Assembly: GCF_041262565.1 (NCBI RefSeq)
Contig: NZ_JBGCCJ010000001.1
Coordinates: 2,356,001 to 2,420,000 of the forward strand
Direction: 5' to 3'
Length of the DNA stretch: 64,000 nt
Source of the DNA: Leifsonia sp. EB41
GTDB taxonomy: Bacteria; Actinomycetota; Actinomycetes; Actinomycetales; Microbacteriaceae
Below, piece by piece: positions 1-7,369 of this stretch (positions are counted from its first letter, which is position 1; each line of letters opens with the position of its first letter). A model generated the notes under the pieces. The model saw nothing but the letters and a program-made list of their open reading frames with translations. It was not told the DNA's origin and did not search any database. Made by a program: the position numbers and the translations under genes.

Positions 1-123
1 CGGGTAGACGTCGAGGTGGATGTCGGTGAGCGCCTGGACGGCACCGAATCCCTTCGACACTCCTCGTAGAGAGAGGATGGGCTCTCGGCTGGACCGCTCC
101 TGGTCGGTGACCGCGGATTCCAT
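1..123 (-). CDS. Sugar ABC transporter ATP-binding protein, N-terminal fragment
   Basis: Only the first 41 codons lie in the window; the gene runs off the left edge. The start ATG is at 121-123 on the minus strand. The visible protein contains LSLRGVSKGFGAVQALTDI, the typical first strand of an ABC ATPase of the ribose/xylose/galactose class (Q/A loop before the Walker A motif, which lies outside). It follows the binding-protein gene in the same direction with a hairpin between them, so it is probably the energising subunit of the same importer. A permease gene would be expected beyond the edge. Confidence 0.75.
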   Translation of the reverse strand, partial: MESAVTDQERSSREPILSLRGVSKGFGAVQALTDIHLDVYP

Positions 124-200
124 CGTCACGGCGTTCTCCTTCGGGCCTGACGCGTCGTACGCGTGTAGCTGTCGGTGCTTGGGCTAACTGTATGGCGGAA

Positions 201-245
201 CCACCCGGTCCGGGGATGCGGGATTCCGCGCCCCGGGCCGGGTGG
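201..245 (-). terminator. Long hairpin between binding-protein and ATPase genes
   Basis: An imperfect inverted repeat folds as CCACCCGG / CCGGGTGG, then CCGGGG / CCCCGG, then GCGG / CCGC around a 4-nt loop, giving about 18 base pairs. It starts a few bases after the stop codon of the binding protein. It has no T-tract, so it probably acts as an attenuator or 3'-end stabiliser that keeps binding-protein mRNA above ATPase mRNA. That role is inferred from the usual arrangement in ABC importer operons. Confidence 0.6.
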
Positions 246-263
246 CCCCTGGTGGTTCGACGA

Positions 264-1382
264 CTACTTGATGCCGTACTTGTCGCACGCCGCCTTGTAG
301 TCCGCGGTGCAGATCATCGCAGCGGAGTTGGGACCGTAGAACTGGTCCTTCACGACCGTGGACTCGATGTTGTCCGTGGTCACCGCGACCGGGGTCAGCA
401 GGATGGACGCGATCTTCGCGCCGCCCGCCGTGGCCACCTGAACGGTCTGCTCGGACGGCTTCTGGCCCTTGGTCAGAGCGATGGCGAGCGTCGCCGCCTG
501 CTCAGCCTCCGGCTTCAGCGCCTTGTAGACCGTCATGTACTGGTCGCCGGCGAGGATCCGCTGGATACCGGCGAGCTCGGCGTCCTGACCGGTGACAGGC
601 GGGAGCGGGCTCACGTTGGCGGCCTTCATAGCGGCGATCGCGCCGCCGCCCGTGCCGTCGTTGGCGGCGTAGACGCCGGTGATCTTCTTACCGAACTGCG
701 ACACCTGGCCGGACACCCAGTTCTGGGCCTGGGCCGGGTCCCATCCTGGTGTGTCGTACTCGGCGAGGACCTTGTAGCCGCTGCTGTCGATGACGCTGTG
801 CGCGCCCTTCTTGAACAGGGTGGCGTTGTTGTCGGTCGGCGAGCCGTTGACCATCAGGATGCCGCTGCCGGACGGGACGCCGTCCTTCTTCAGCTTGTCG
901 ACCAGCGCGGTCGCCTGGAGCTGTCCCACCTTCTCGTTGTCGAACGAGATGTAGTAGTTGAGGTCCGGGCTGTTGATGAGGCGGTCGTAGGAGATGACCG
1001 GGATGTTCTTGGCCTTGGCCTCTCCGACGATCGACGCGGCGGCCTGCCCGTCGAACGGGTCGAGGACGAGCACCTTGACGCCCTGGGTCAGCATGGACTC
1101 GGCCTGCTGCTGCTGCTTGCTGGCGTCGCCGTCCGCGTTCGCGTACAGGACGGTGCAGCCGGAGCAGAGCGACTTGACCTTCGCCTCGAAGTAGGGCTTG
1201 TCCGCCGCCTCGTAGCGGGCCGTGACGGAGTCGGGGAGGAGGAGACCGATCTTGGCGTTCGCGGCGCCCGACGCGTTGTTCGTAGAGGTGTTGCCGGAAC
1301 CGTTCGAACAGGCTGTGAGGGTGAGTGCTGTGGCCAGGATCGCAGCGGACACCATGACCGCTCTCTTGGTGGCGATCTTCAT
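264..1382 (-). CDS. Sugar ABC transporter substrate-binding lipoprotein (xylose/ribose type)
   Basis: This 372-residue protein begins with a lipoprotein signal peptide: positive KIATKR, a hydrophobic stretch, and the lipobox LTAC with the lipidated Cys at residue 25. After a Ser/Asn/Gly-rich linker comes a periplasmic-binding-protein type 1 fold: AKIGLLLPDS, then VLDPFDGQAAASIV and PVISYDRLI, as in XylF and related pentose binding proteins. It would bind a monosaccharide outside the membrane and pass it to the importer whose ATPase gene follows. The start has a strong Shine-Dalgarno GGAGG 7 nt upstream. The ROK repressor gene lies directly upstream in the same direction. Xylose is the likeliest ligand by resemblance but is not proven. 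Confidence 0.85.
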   Translation of the reverse strand: MKIATKRAVMVSAAILATALTLTACSNGSGNTSTNNASGAANAKIGLLLPDSVTARYEAADKPYFEAKVKSLCSGCTVLYANADGDASKQQQQAESMLTQGVKVLVLDPFDGQAAASIVGEAKAKNIPVISYDRLINSPDLNYYISFDNEKVGQLQATALVDKLKKDGVPSGSGILMVNGSPTDNNATLFKKGAHSVIDSSGYKVLAEYDTPGWDPAQAQNWVSGQVSQFGKKITGVYAANDGTGGGAIAAMKAANVSPLPPVTGQDAELAGIQRILAGDQYMTVYKALKPEAEQAATLAIALTKGQKPSEQTVQVATAGGAKIASILLTPVAVTTDNIESTVVKDQFYGPNSAAMICTADYKAACDKYGIK

Positions 1383-1459
1383 TGAAAAACCTCCGATTCG
1401 AAGCCGCCGACGTTGGCGACTGGGTTGAGTGTGTCAGGGGCCGCGGCTTGGCGTCAATA

Positions 1460-1471
1460 CTTGAATTCAAG
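1460..1471. promoter_or_regulatory. Candidate ROK operator, perfect palindrome
   Basis: CTTGAATTCAAG is a perfect 12-bp palindrome in the gap between the ROK gene and the binding-protein gene. On the minus strand it ends just before a TTGACG -35-like hexamer, so a bound repressor would compete with RNA polymerase at the importer promoter. Assignment to the ROK protein is inferred from position. Confidence 0.5.
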
Positions 1472-1530
1472 CTTTCGATAACGGTTCGTCACGGACGGGG
1501 GTCAACGGGGGACACCGGCTCGTCGCGGTC

Positions 1531-2712
1531 TCAGACGGCGACGCCGCCGCCCGTGATCGAGATGCTGTCGACCGCGTGCGCGACCGCGCCGAGGGTCGCC
1601 GCCCGGACGCCGAGCTGGCCCTGGACGATGTCGGGCATCAGGTCCTCGCTGACGATGATCGAGCGTTCGACCGCATGACGCATCGGGCCGAGCAGCAGCT
1701 CCCCGGCGCGGGCGAGTTCGCCACCGACGACGACCCGCTCCGGGTCGAGGAGGTTGCAGAGGTTGGCTGTGGCGATCCCGATGTGCCGGCCGGCGTCCGC
1801 GATCGCGCGGATGCAGCGGGCGTCGCCGGCCATCGCCTGCAGGACGACGTCGCCCAGCTTCAGGCTGCCGAGGTGGTCGCGCAGCTCGTCGAGGACGGCG
1901 GGGCCCCCGGCGATGGCCTCCAGGCAGCCGCGGTTGCCGCAGCGGCAGAGCGGGCCGTTCTCCCGGATCGTGGTGTGGCCGAACTCGCCGGCCACGCCGT
2001 TGTTCCCACGGAAGAGCTGGCCGTTGAGCAGCAGGCCCGCGCCGATCCCGTCGCCGACGTCGAGCGTGATCGAGGTGCGCTTGCCGCGGCCGGCGCCGAG
2101 GCGCGACTCCGCCAGAGCCGTGAGGTTGGCGGCGTTGTCGATGAAGACCGGGCGCTTCACCCGGCGCTCCAGGGCGTCCGCGATCACCACGCCGTCCCAG
2201 CCGCGCATGATGCCGCTGCGCGCGATCGTGCCGGTGGCCCTGTCGAGCGGCGCCGGCACCGCGAGGCCGACCGCCAGAACCTCGTCGCGGGACGCGTCGA
2301 CCGAGTCGAGCATGTCGTTCAGCAGCAGCGCGACCTTGTCGAGCTCGTTGTCCGCGCGGTGGTCCTTGGCCAGCGGCATGTGGTTCTCGGCGACGACCGT
2401 GTTCGCCACGTCCGCCAGCGCGACGCGCAGGTGCCGGGTGGAGAAGTGGACGCCGACCACGAGCCCGAGCGCGTGCGCGAGGGTGACGTGCTGGGCGCGC
2501 CGGCCCGAACGGATGCTCTGCGCGGTGTGCAGCACGCCGGAGGTGGCGAGCTCCTTGACGATGTTGGAGACCGTGGCGGGGGAGAGCCCCGTAGCGCCGG
2601 CCAGCTCCACCTGCGTCAGTCCGCCGTGTTTCTTGATGGCGTCGACAATCCGAGCCCGGTTGGCTTCACGAAGTGAAGTCTGCGAGCCCGGAGTTCGCCG
2701 CTGCGTTGCCAC
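1531..2712 (-). CDS. ROK-family transcriptional repressor
   Basis: The product is a 393-residue XylR/NagC-type repressor. The N-terminus carries a winged helix-turn-helix (VELAGATGLSPATVSNIV, about residues 32-49). The rest is a ROK sugar-kinase-like domain with the glycine-rich ITLDVGDGIGAG and the zinc motif CRCGNRGCLEA following GEFGHT. Proteins of this class bind a sugar or its phosphate and release the operator of a neighbouring transport operon, here the sugar ABC importer. I chose GTG at 2712 because TATCCT lies 7 nt upstream with no Shine-Dalgarno site, which predicts a leaderless mRNA. The open frame extends further upstream to 2799 but that part looks non-coding. Confidence 0.88.
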   Translation of the reverse strand: MATQRRTPGSQTSLREANRARIVDAIKKHGGLTQVELAGATGLSPATVSNIVKELATSGVLHTAQSIRSGRRAQHVTLAHALGLVVGVHFSTRHLRVALADVANTVVAENHMPLAKDHRADNELDKVALLLNDMLDSVDASRDEVLAVGLAVPAPLDRATGTIARSGIMRGWDGVVIADALERRVKRPVFIDNAANLTALAESRLGAGRGKRTSITLDVGDGIGAGLLLNGQLFRGNNGVAGEFGHTTIRENGPLCRCGNRGCLEAIAGGPAVLDELRDHLGSLKLGDVVLQAMAGDARCIRAIADAGRHIGIATANLCNLLDPERVVVGGELARAGELLLGPMRHAVERSIIVSEDLMPDIVQGQLGVRAATLGAVAHAVDSISITGGGVAV

Positions 2713-2719
2713 GACGAGA

Positions 2720-2725
2720 AGGATA
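2720..2725 (-). promoter_or_regulatory. -10 element of leaderless ROK gene
   Basis: TATCCT on the minus strand ends 7 nt before GTG 2712, so transcription would start at or next to the start codon. No clear -35 is visible. Confidence 0.5.
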
Positions 2726-2827
2726 CATGCCGCTCGGGCACGCGGATCATGAGAGTCCTGCCACCGCTCGGCGCCCTCCTTCGCGGCCCTCCAAGCCAAC
2801 GGTTACGGGTTTGTGAGATTCACGACC

Positions 2828-2849
2828 CCCGCCGACCCCGGTCGGCGGG
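2828..2849 (+). other. Perfect 9-bp hairpin upstream of the unknown gene at 2862
   Basis: CCCGCCGAC, loop CCCG, GTCGGCGGG. It lies just before CAGGAT (6 nt from ATG 2862). It could end transcription from elsewhere or act in the promoter region; it has no T-tract. Confidence 0.4.
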
Positions 2850-2861
2850 CAGGATAGACCT

Positions 2862-3248
2862 ATGGCCGACCTGCACGTTCACCCCGACCGCCTGGAGATC
2901 CACCTCACCAGGGCCGAGAAGGTGCTCTCCGTGCGTCGGGAGGATCTGGTGATCCCGCGCGAGAGCATCCGATCGGTCGCGATCACGGAGGACCCGTGGA
3001 TCTGGATCCGCGGCATCCGCGCCCCGGGAGCCGCCGTCCCGCTCACGCTCTCGGTCGGCACCTGGAAGTTCCACGGCGGCAAGGACTTCCTGCTCATCAA
3101 GGGCAAGCAGCGCGCCGCGGTCGTCGTCGACCTCGACGGCGAGGAGTTCTCGCGCGTGATCGTGTCGACGCCGCACGCCGCGAAGCTGGTGGAGGCGCTG
3201 CGCGTGGACGTGGGGCAGATCCCGGCCGACGGGGAGATCATCGACTGA
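2862..3248 (+). CDS. Small conserved-looking protein of unknown function
   Basis: This protein of 128 residues has no signal peptide or membrane segment. The composition is soluble and rich in beta-branched residues, with alternating segments such as SIRSVAITEDPWIWIRGI and TLSVGTWKFHGGKDFLLIKG that could form a compact beta-fold; a PH-like fold is possible but not demonstrated. The codon pattern is strongly GC3-biased and the frame is clean, so it is a real gene. CAGGAT ends 6 nt before the ATG, suggesting leaderless transcription. An AT-rich hairpin follows the stop codon. I do not recognise a function. Confidence 0.7.
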   Translation: MADLHVHPDRLEIHLTRAEKVLSVRREDLVIPRESIRSVAITEDPWIWIRGIRAPGAAVPLTLSVGTWKFHGGKDFLLIKGKQRAAVVVDLDGEEFSRVIVSTPHAAKLVEALRVDVGQIPADGEIID

Positions 3249-3266
3249 CGACGGCCGCGCGAGCGG

Positions 3267-3284
3267 GAAATGATCTTTCATTTC
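3267..3284 (+). terminator. AT-rich hairpin after the unknown gene
   Basis: GAAATGA, loop TCTT, TCATTTC: a perfect 7-bp stem, 18 bases after the stop codon at 3248. It is unusually AT-rich for this genome and lies at the edge of the less GC-biased DUF3800 patch. Confidence 0.45.
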
Positions 3285-3345
3285 AATTTGAGTCAGATGG
3301 GCGCGGCTCCGCTCGGGTGAACACCCCGTGCGGGAACCTGGGTCG

Positions 3346-4108
3346 ATGCTCCTTGCGTACATCGACGAATCGGGAAACACGGGTGACGTGGCTCTAGGAG
3401 GGGCCACCTCCCACTATGTGCTGGGCTGTGTACTCGTGGATGCCGCCAAGTGGTCGTCGGGCTTCGACGAGCTGGTCGATTTCCGGCGACGACTTCGCGA
3501 CGATCCGATTCGCCGTTCCGGTGCGGGCTGAAGTCAAGGCGAACTATTTGATCCGGGCCAGCGGTCCGTTTCGACCGCTTGCCCTGGCACCCGCCGAGCG
3601 TTCGCTTATCTATCGAGCGCATCTCGACATGCTCGCGAAGGTTGAAGCACGAGCTTTCGCAGTCGTCATCGACAAGCAGCAGAACGGCTTGAGCGGTCCG
3701 GCGTGCTTCGAGTTCGCGTGGACGACGTTGCTGCAGCGGCTCGAGCGCACGACCCATTACGAGAATCAGACGATGATGCTCATCCATGATGACGGCGAGC
3801 ATGATGCGGTCCGGCGGATCGTCCGCAAGGCACGCCGGTTCCTCACCGCTGGGGTCCTCGGCGGCGGAGGGACTGTTCGCGTCGATGCTAAGCGTTTCGT
3901 GGACGACCCGGTCGCGAGGGCATCGCACGAGAGTTATTGGATTCAACTGGCCGACCTGGTCGCCTACGCAGGTTTGCGCGCAATTGTGCCTCCGAGTCGC
4001 TCGGTCGCGGCGGTTGCCCCGCAAACGACGTGGATGCAGGTCGGAACTGCTGCTCACTCGGCCGTGAACCGCTATTCGGGCGGTCCTCCAGGGATCGTGT
4101 TCCGTTAA
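3346..4108 (+). pseudogene. DUF3800 domain protein, frameshifted
   Basis: Two overlapping frames together make one DUF3800 protein. The first frame (ATG 3346) gives MLLAYIDESGNTGDV, the acidic hallmark of the family, and runs to FDELVDFRRRLRDDP before a TGA at 3529. The second frame resumes with FAVPVRAEVKANYLIR and carries the later landmarks FAVVIDKQQ and the C-terminal ESYWIQLADLVAYA. The joint is near 3505-3508, where one extra base would restore a 253-residue product (the span is 763 nt, one more than a multiple of three). DUF3800 proteins have an RNase H-like fold and are often found in accessory regions; their substrate is unknown. Codon use is less GC3-biased than in the neighbours, suggesting acquisition by transfer. 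Sequencing error is the alternative to a real mutation. Confidence 0.75.
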
Positions 4109-4115
4109 CGAGAAG

Positions 4116-4137
4116 GCCCCCGGCCTGTGCCGGGGGC
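4116..4137 (+). terminator. Perfect GC hairpin after DUF3800 gene
   Basis: GCCCCCGGC, loop CTGT, GCCGGGGGC: a 9-bp perfect stem starting 8 nt after the stop codon. A second hairpin, CCCGGC-ATAC-GCCGGG, follows at 4152-4167. No T-tract is present. The tandem pair probably ends transcription before the convergent DUF1304 gene. Confidence 0.6.
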
Positions 4138-4249
4138 GGGAAGCGCCTACCCCCGGCATACGCCGGGCTCAGCACTTACAGACAACATAACAGTCGTGCC
4201 TGCGAAGCGGTGGGAGGTCGTACGCATGTCGACCGACCGCGGGCGCGGC

Positions 4250-4639
4250 TCACCCCGCGTGCGCGACCGAGAACAGCACCAGCCCCACCAGCGGCGGCAC
4301 CCCTTGCAGCAGCGCCGCGCCCCAGAACCGGCGCCCCGTCGTGAGCAGCACGATCGCGGCCAGGACCATGCACGCCCCCGTGAAGAACATGATCCCGAAG
4401 CCGACGTGTCGCAGGGTAGTCCAGTACAGCACCAGCCCGACGGCCGTGCCGCCCGCGAGGAACAGGTTGTAGAACCCCTGGTTGTAGGCCATCGGCCGCA
4501 CCACGTCGGCGTCCCGCTGCGTCGTGAGCCCGAATCGGCGCCAGACGTTCGGCGACGACCACAGCATGCTCTCCATCGCGAAGAACACGAGGTGCACGAC
4601 GGCCGCGATCGCGAGGAGGACGGAGCCGAGGATCGTCAT
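4250..4639 (-). CDS. DUF1304 family membrane protein, copy 1
   Basis: The 129-residue integral membrane protein has about four hydrophobic segments: residues 5-25, 55-73, 78-97 and 105-125. It carries the DUF1304 signature RPMAYNQGFYNLFLA and the early FFAMESMLW. The function of this family is not known. A second DUF1304 gene (5893-6273) lies on the other side of the FAD monooxygenase, so the two paralogues bracket that gene. TAGTCT ends 6 nt before the ATG, with only G/C between, suggesting a leaderless mRNA. That -10 shares two bases with the -10 of the divergent FAD gene. Confidence 0.85.
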   Translation of the reverse strand: MTILGSVLLAIAAVVHLVFFAMESMLWSSPNVWRRFGLTTQRDADVVRPMAYNQGFYNLFLAGGTAVGLVLYWTTLRHVGFGIMFFTGACMVLAAIVLLTTGRRFWGAALLQGVPPLVGLVLFSVAHAG

Positions 4640-4645
4640 GGGGGG

Positions 4646-4655
4646 AGACTACGCT
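4646..4655. promoter_or_regulatory. Overlapping divergent -10 elements
   Basis: TAGTCT (minus strand, 4651-4646) serves the DUF1304 gene starting at 4639, and TACGCT (plus strand, 4650-4655) serves the FAD monooxygenase starting at 4664. They share the TA at 4650-4651, so two polymerases could not occupy both at once. Confidence 0.5.
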
Positions 4656-4663
4656 GCGTGGTG

Positions 4664-5884
4664 ATGGAATCGCTGCAGGCATCCTGCGCCATCTCCGGGG
4701 GCGGACCCGCCGGGATGATGCTCGGGCTGATCCTCGCCCGCGCCGGGCTCGACGTGGTCGTGCTGGAGAAGCACGCCGACTTCTTCCGCGACTTCCGCGG
4801 CGACACCATCCACCCGTCGACCGTCGGCGTGCTCGGCGAGCTCGGACTGCGGGACGCCTTCCTCGGCCTCCCGCACACCAGCATCCGCACGCTCGACGCT
4901 GTCGTCGACGGCACCCGGCTGCACCCGATCGACTTCGGGAGACTGCCGCCGCCCGACGACTTCCTCGTCCTCGCGCCGCAGTGGGACTTCCTGACGTTCC
5001 TCGCCGGGCAGGCCGAGCAGTATCCGAACTTCCGGCTGCTGATGCGCACCGAGGCGACGGGGCTGATCCGCGACGGCGACGCGGTGCGGGGGCTCACCGC
5101 GGAGGGACCGGACGGACCCGTGCGGGTGGAGGCCGACCTCACCGTCGCGGCGGACGGCCGCGACTCCGTCCTCCGCGCCGCCGCGGGCCTGCGTCCCCGG
5201 CGGTTCGGCGTGCCCATCGACGTCATCTGGTTCCGCCTCCCGAAGCCCGCGCAGACCCAGCCGTCGACGCTCGCCTACCTGGGCGACGGCGCGATGGTGA
5301 TCACGATCGACCGCGGCGACTACTTCCAGACCGGCCTCGTGATCGCGAAGCGCGGCATCGACGCGCTGCGCTCCGCCGGCCTCCCGGCCTTCCGCTCGGC
5401 TGTGGCGGGCGCCGCTCCGTTCCTGCGCGAGTCGTTGGAGACGATCACCGACTGGGAGCCCCTGAAGCTGCTGAGCGTCCAGATCGACCGGCTGCCGCGC
5501 TGGTACCGGCACGGCTTCCTCGCCATCGGGGACGCCGCGCACGCGATGTCCCCGGCCTTCGGCGTCGGCGTCAACTACGCCGTGCAGGACGCCGTCGCCG
5601 CCGCGAACGCGCTCGCCGCAGCGCTCCGCGACGGTCCCGTCGACCTCCGCCTCCTCGACGCCGTGCAGCGACGTCGCCTCCCGCCGGTCGAGTGGATGCA
5701 GCGCATCCAGCTCGCAGCCCACCGCGGCATCTCCCGCCCCGGCGCCGGGCCGCTGCTCTCGCGCTCGCCGTCGCCCGCGCTGCGGCTGGCCATCGGCGCG
5801 GCCACCCCCGTCGCGCAACGTCTCACCGCGCGCCTGATCGGCCGCGGCCTCCGACCCGAGTCGGTCGCGCCGTCCCTGCGCTGA
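4664..5884 (+). CDS. FAD-dependent monooxygenase (PHBH/UbiH-like)
   Basis: The protein of 406 residues has the class A flavoprotein monooxygenase layout. Near the N-terminus is the Rossmann motif ISGGGPAGMMLGLILARAG followed by VVVLEKH. Mid-protein is the DG-type motif VAADGRDSVLRAAAGL. The second FAD motif GFLAIGDAAHAMSPAFGVG lies at about residues 285-303. Such enzymes use NAD(P)H and oxygen to hydroxylate aromatic or related substrates; the substrate here is unknown. ATG 4664 was chosen because the Rossmann fold begins about ten residues later; in-frame GTGs at 4658 and 4661 are possible. The long frame upstream of it is not coding. TACGCT lies 8 nt before the ATG. It is flanked on both sides by DUF1304 genes on the opposite strand. 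Confidence 0.85.
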   Translation: MESLQASCAISGGGPAGMMLGLILARAGLDVVVLEKHADFFRDFRGDTIHPSTVGVLGELGLRDAFLGLPHTSIRTLDAVVDGTRLHPIDFGRLPPPDDFLVLAPQWDFLTFLAGQAEQYPNFRLLMRTEATGLIRDGDAVRGLTAEGPDGPVRVEADLTVAADGRDSVLRAAAGLRPRRFGVPIDVIWFRLPKPAQTQPSTLAYLGDGAMVITIDRGDYFQTGLVIAKRGIDALRSAGLPAFRSAVAGAAPFLRESLETITDWEPLKLLSVQIDRLPRWYRHGFLAIGDAAHAMSPAFGVGVNYAVQDAVAAANALAAALRDGPVDLRLLDAVQRRRLPPVEWMQRIQLAAHRGISRPGAGPLLSRSPSPALRLAIGAATPVAQRLTARLIGRGLRPESVAPSLR

Positions 5885-5892
5885 GCGCCGGG

Positions 5893-6273
5893 CTACGAGA
5901 ACAGCATGAGGACGATGCCGATCAGCGGCAGGATGCCCTGGATGAGCGCCGGCCGCAGATACCCGCGCCCGGTCGTCACGAGCACGACGGACGCCGCCAG
6001 CATGCTCCCCATCGTGAAGTAGATGAGCGCCAGCCCGGCCGGGTGGGCCCCCACGCCGAACAGGATCAGCCCGATGATCGCGCCGATCGCGAGGAAGAGG
6101 TTGTAGAACCCCTGGTTGTAGGCCATCGGCCGCGTGGTGTTCGCCGCCGCCTGATCGGCGACCCCGAACCGCTTCCACACGGCGGGCCGCACCCATCCGA
6201 CGCTCTCCATGAAGAAGATCCCGACGTGGAGCGCAGCAGCCAGCGTGACGACGACGGTCGCGAGCACGATCAT
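5893..6273 (-). CDS. DUF1304 family membrane protein, copy 2
   Basis: A 126-residue membrane protein, paralogous to the gene at 4250-4639: both share RPMAYNQGFYNLFLA, an FxMES motif near the N-terminus and a TTGR-G---A-L-QG-LPL-G tail. It is convergent with the FAD monooxygenase, its stop lying 8 nt from the stop of that gene. TAGGCT ends 6 nt before the ATG, again the leaderless pattern. The pair may have arisen by duplication around the flavoprotein gene or by separate retention; sequence identity appears moderate. Biochemical function is unknown. Confidence 0.85.
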   Translation of the reverse strand: MIVLATVVVTLAAALHVGIFFMESVGWVRPAVWKRFGVADQAAANTTRPMAYNQGFYNLFLAIGAIIGLILFGVGAHPAGLALIYFTMGSMLAASVVLVTTGRGYLRPALIQGILPLIGIVLMLFS

Positions 6274-6301
6274 GCGGTCAGCCTAACGGCAGCGACGCGA
6301 A

Positions 6302-7324
6302 TCAGGCCCGAACGTCGACCACGGTCCGCCCACGCAGCCGTCCGGCCAGGATGTCCTCCGCCGCCGCGATGGCCTCCGCGAGCGGGACGAACCGCGTCAT
6401 CGCGGCGAGCGCCTCCTCGTCCAGGTCGGTCGCCAGCCGCCGCCAGGCCGTCTCGCGGACCGCGGCAGGCGCCTCCACGGAGTTGATCCCGACCAGCGTC
6501 ACCGCCCGCAGGATGAACGGCATCACCGTGGCCGGGAGGTCCGGCCCCTGCGCGAGCCCGCACGCCGCGACCGTCCCGCCGTACCGGGTCTGCGCGAGCA
6601 CGTTCGCGAGCGTGTGGCTGCCGACGGAGTCCACGGCGCCGGCCCACTTCTGGCTCTGCAACGGCCGGCCCTCCAGGGACAGCTCGCCCCGGTCGACGAT
6701 CGCCGTCGCCCCGAGGTCCGTGAGGTAGCCCTCGAGCTCCTCCGGGCGACCCGTGGAGGCCGTAACCGGATAGCCGAGTTTCGCCAGCAGGGCGATGGCG
6801 ACCGACCCGACCCCGCCCGCCGCTCCCGTGACCAGCACACTCGAACCGGCGGCGTGCACGGCCTCCGGCAGGACCCCGTTGCGCTCCAGCGCGAGCACGG
6901 CCAGCATCGCCGTGAACCCCGCCGTCCCGATCGCCGCGGCCTGCTCGGAGCTCAGCGCGTCCGGCACCCGCACCAGCGCGTCCCCGCGCACTCGCGCCCG
7001 CTCGGCCAGCCCGCCGTGGTGGCTCTCCCCGATCCCGTCGCCGTTGAGCACGACCCGGTCTCCCGGCCTCCACCGCGGATCGTCGGAGGCCTCCACCACG
7101 CCCACCAGATCGATCCCCGGGATGAGCGGCGACACCCGCGCGACCCCCGGCTTCCCGGCGATGGCGAGCCCGTCCTTGAAGTTGAGGTCGGAGAACTCGA
7201 CGGCGACCGTGACGTCCCCCGGCATGAGGAAGGCGTCGGTCAGTCGCCGCACCTCAGCGGTGTGCGCGAGGATGCGGGACCCCTCCTTCTCCTGTTCGAT
7301 GACGATGGCGCGGAAGTCGTTCAT
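6302..7324 (-). CDS. YhdH/AcuI-type quinone oxidoreductase (acrylyl-CoA reductase family)
   Basis: The 340-residue product is a zinc-independent medium-chain dehydrogenase/reductase. It has the N-terminal GroES-like domain with VEFSDLNFKDGLAIAGKPGV and PGIDLVGVV, and the nucleotide-binding domain with VLVTGAAGGVGSVAIALL (about residues 150-167). The C-terminus carries FILRAVTLVGINSVE, typical of AcuI/YhdH. Members reduce acryloyl-CoA or other enones with NADPH. The gene follows the PEP-mutase-like gene by 45 nt in the same direction with AGGAC before the ATG, so the two are probably one operon. A role in propionate or acrylate metabolism would fit the nearby prp genes but is inference. Confidence 0.85.
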   Translation of the reverse strand: MNDFRAIVIEQEKEGSRILAHTAEVRRLTDAFLMPGDVTVAVEFSDLNFKDGLAIAGKPGVARVSPLIPGIDLVGVVEASDDPRWRPGDRVVLNGDGIGESHHGGLAERARVRGDALVRVPDALSSEQAAAIGTAGFTAMLAVLALERNGVLPEAVHAAGSSVLVTGAAGGVGSVAIALLAKLGYPVTASTGRPEELEGYLTDLGATAIVDRGELSLEGRPLQSQKWAGAVDSVGSHTLANVLAQTRYGGTVAACGLAQGPDLPATVMPFILRAVTLVGINSVEAPAAVRETAWRRLATDLDEEALAAMTRFVPLAEAIAAAEDILAGRLRGRTVVDVRA

Positions 7325-7369
7325 TCTTGTCCTTCGGTCGTGGCGACGGGGTGGGCGATCGCGCCCGAC

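Noticed and set aside
4116-4167. Tandem GC hairpins as a phage or integron attachment site
   Set aside because: No integrase, direct repeat or disrupted tRNA is near; termination of the DUF3800 gene is simpler.
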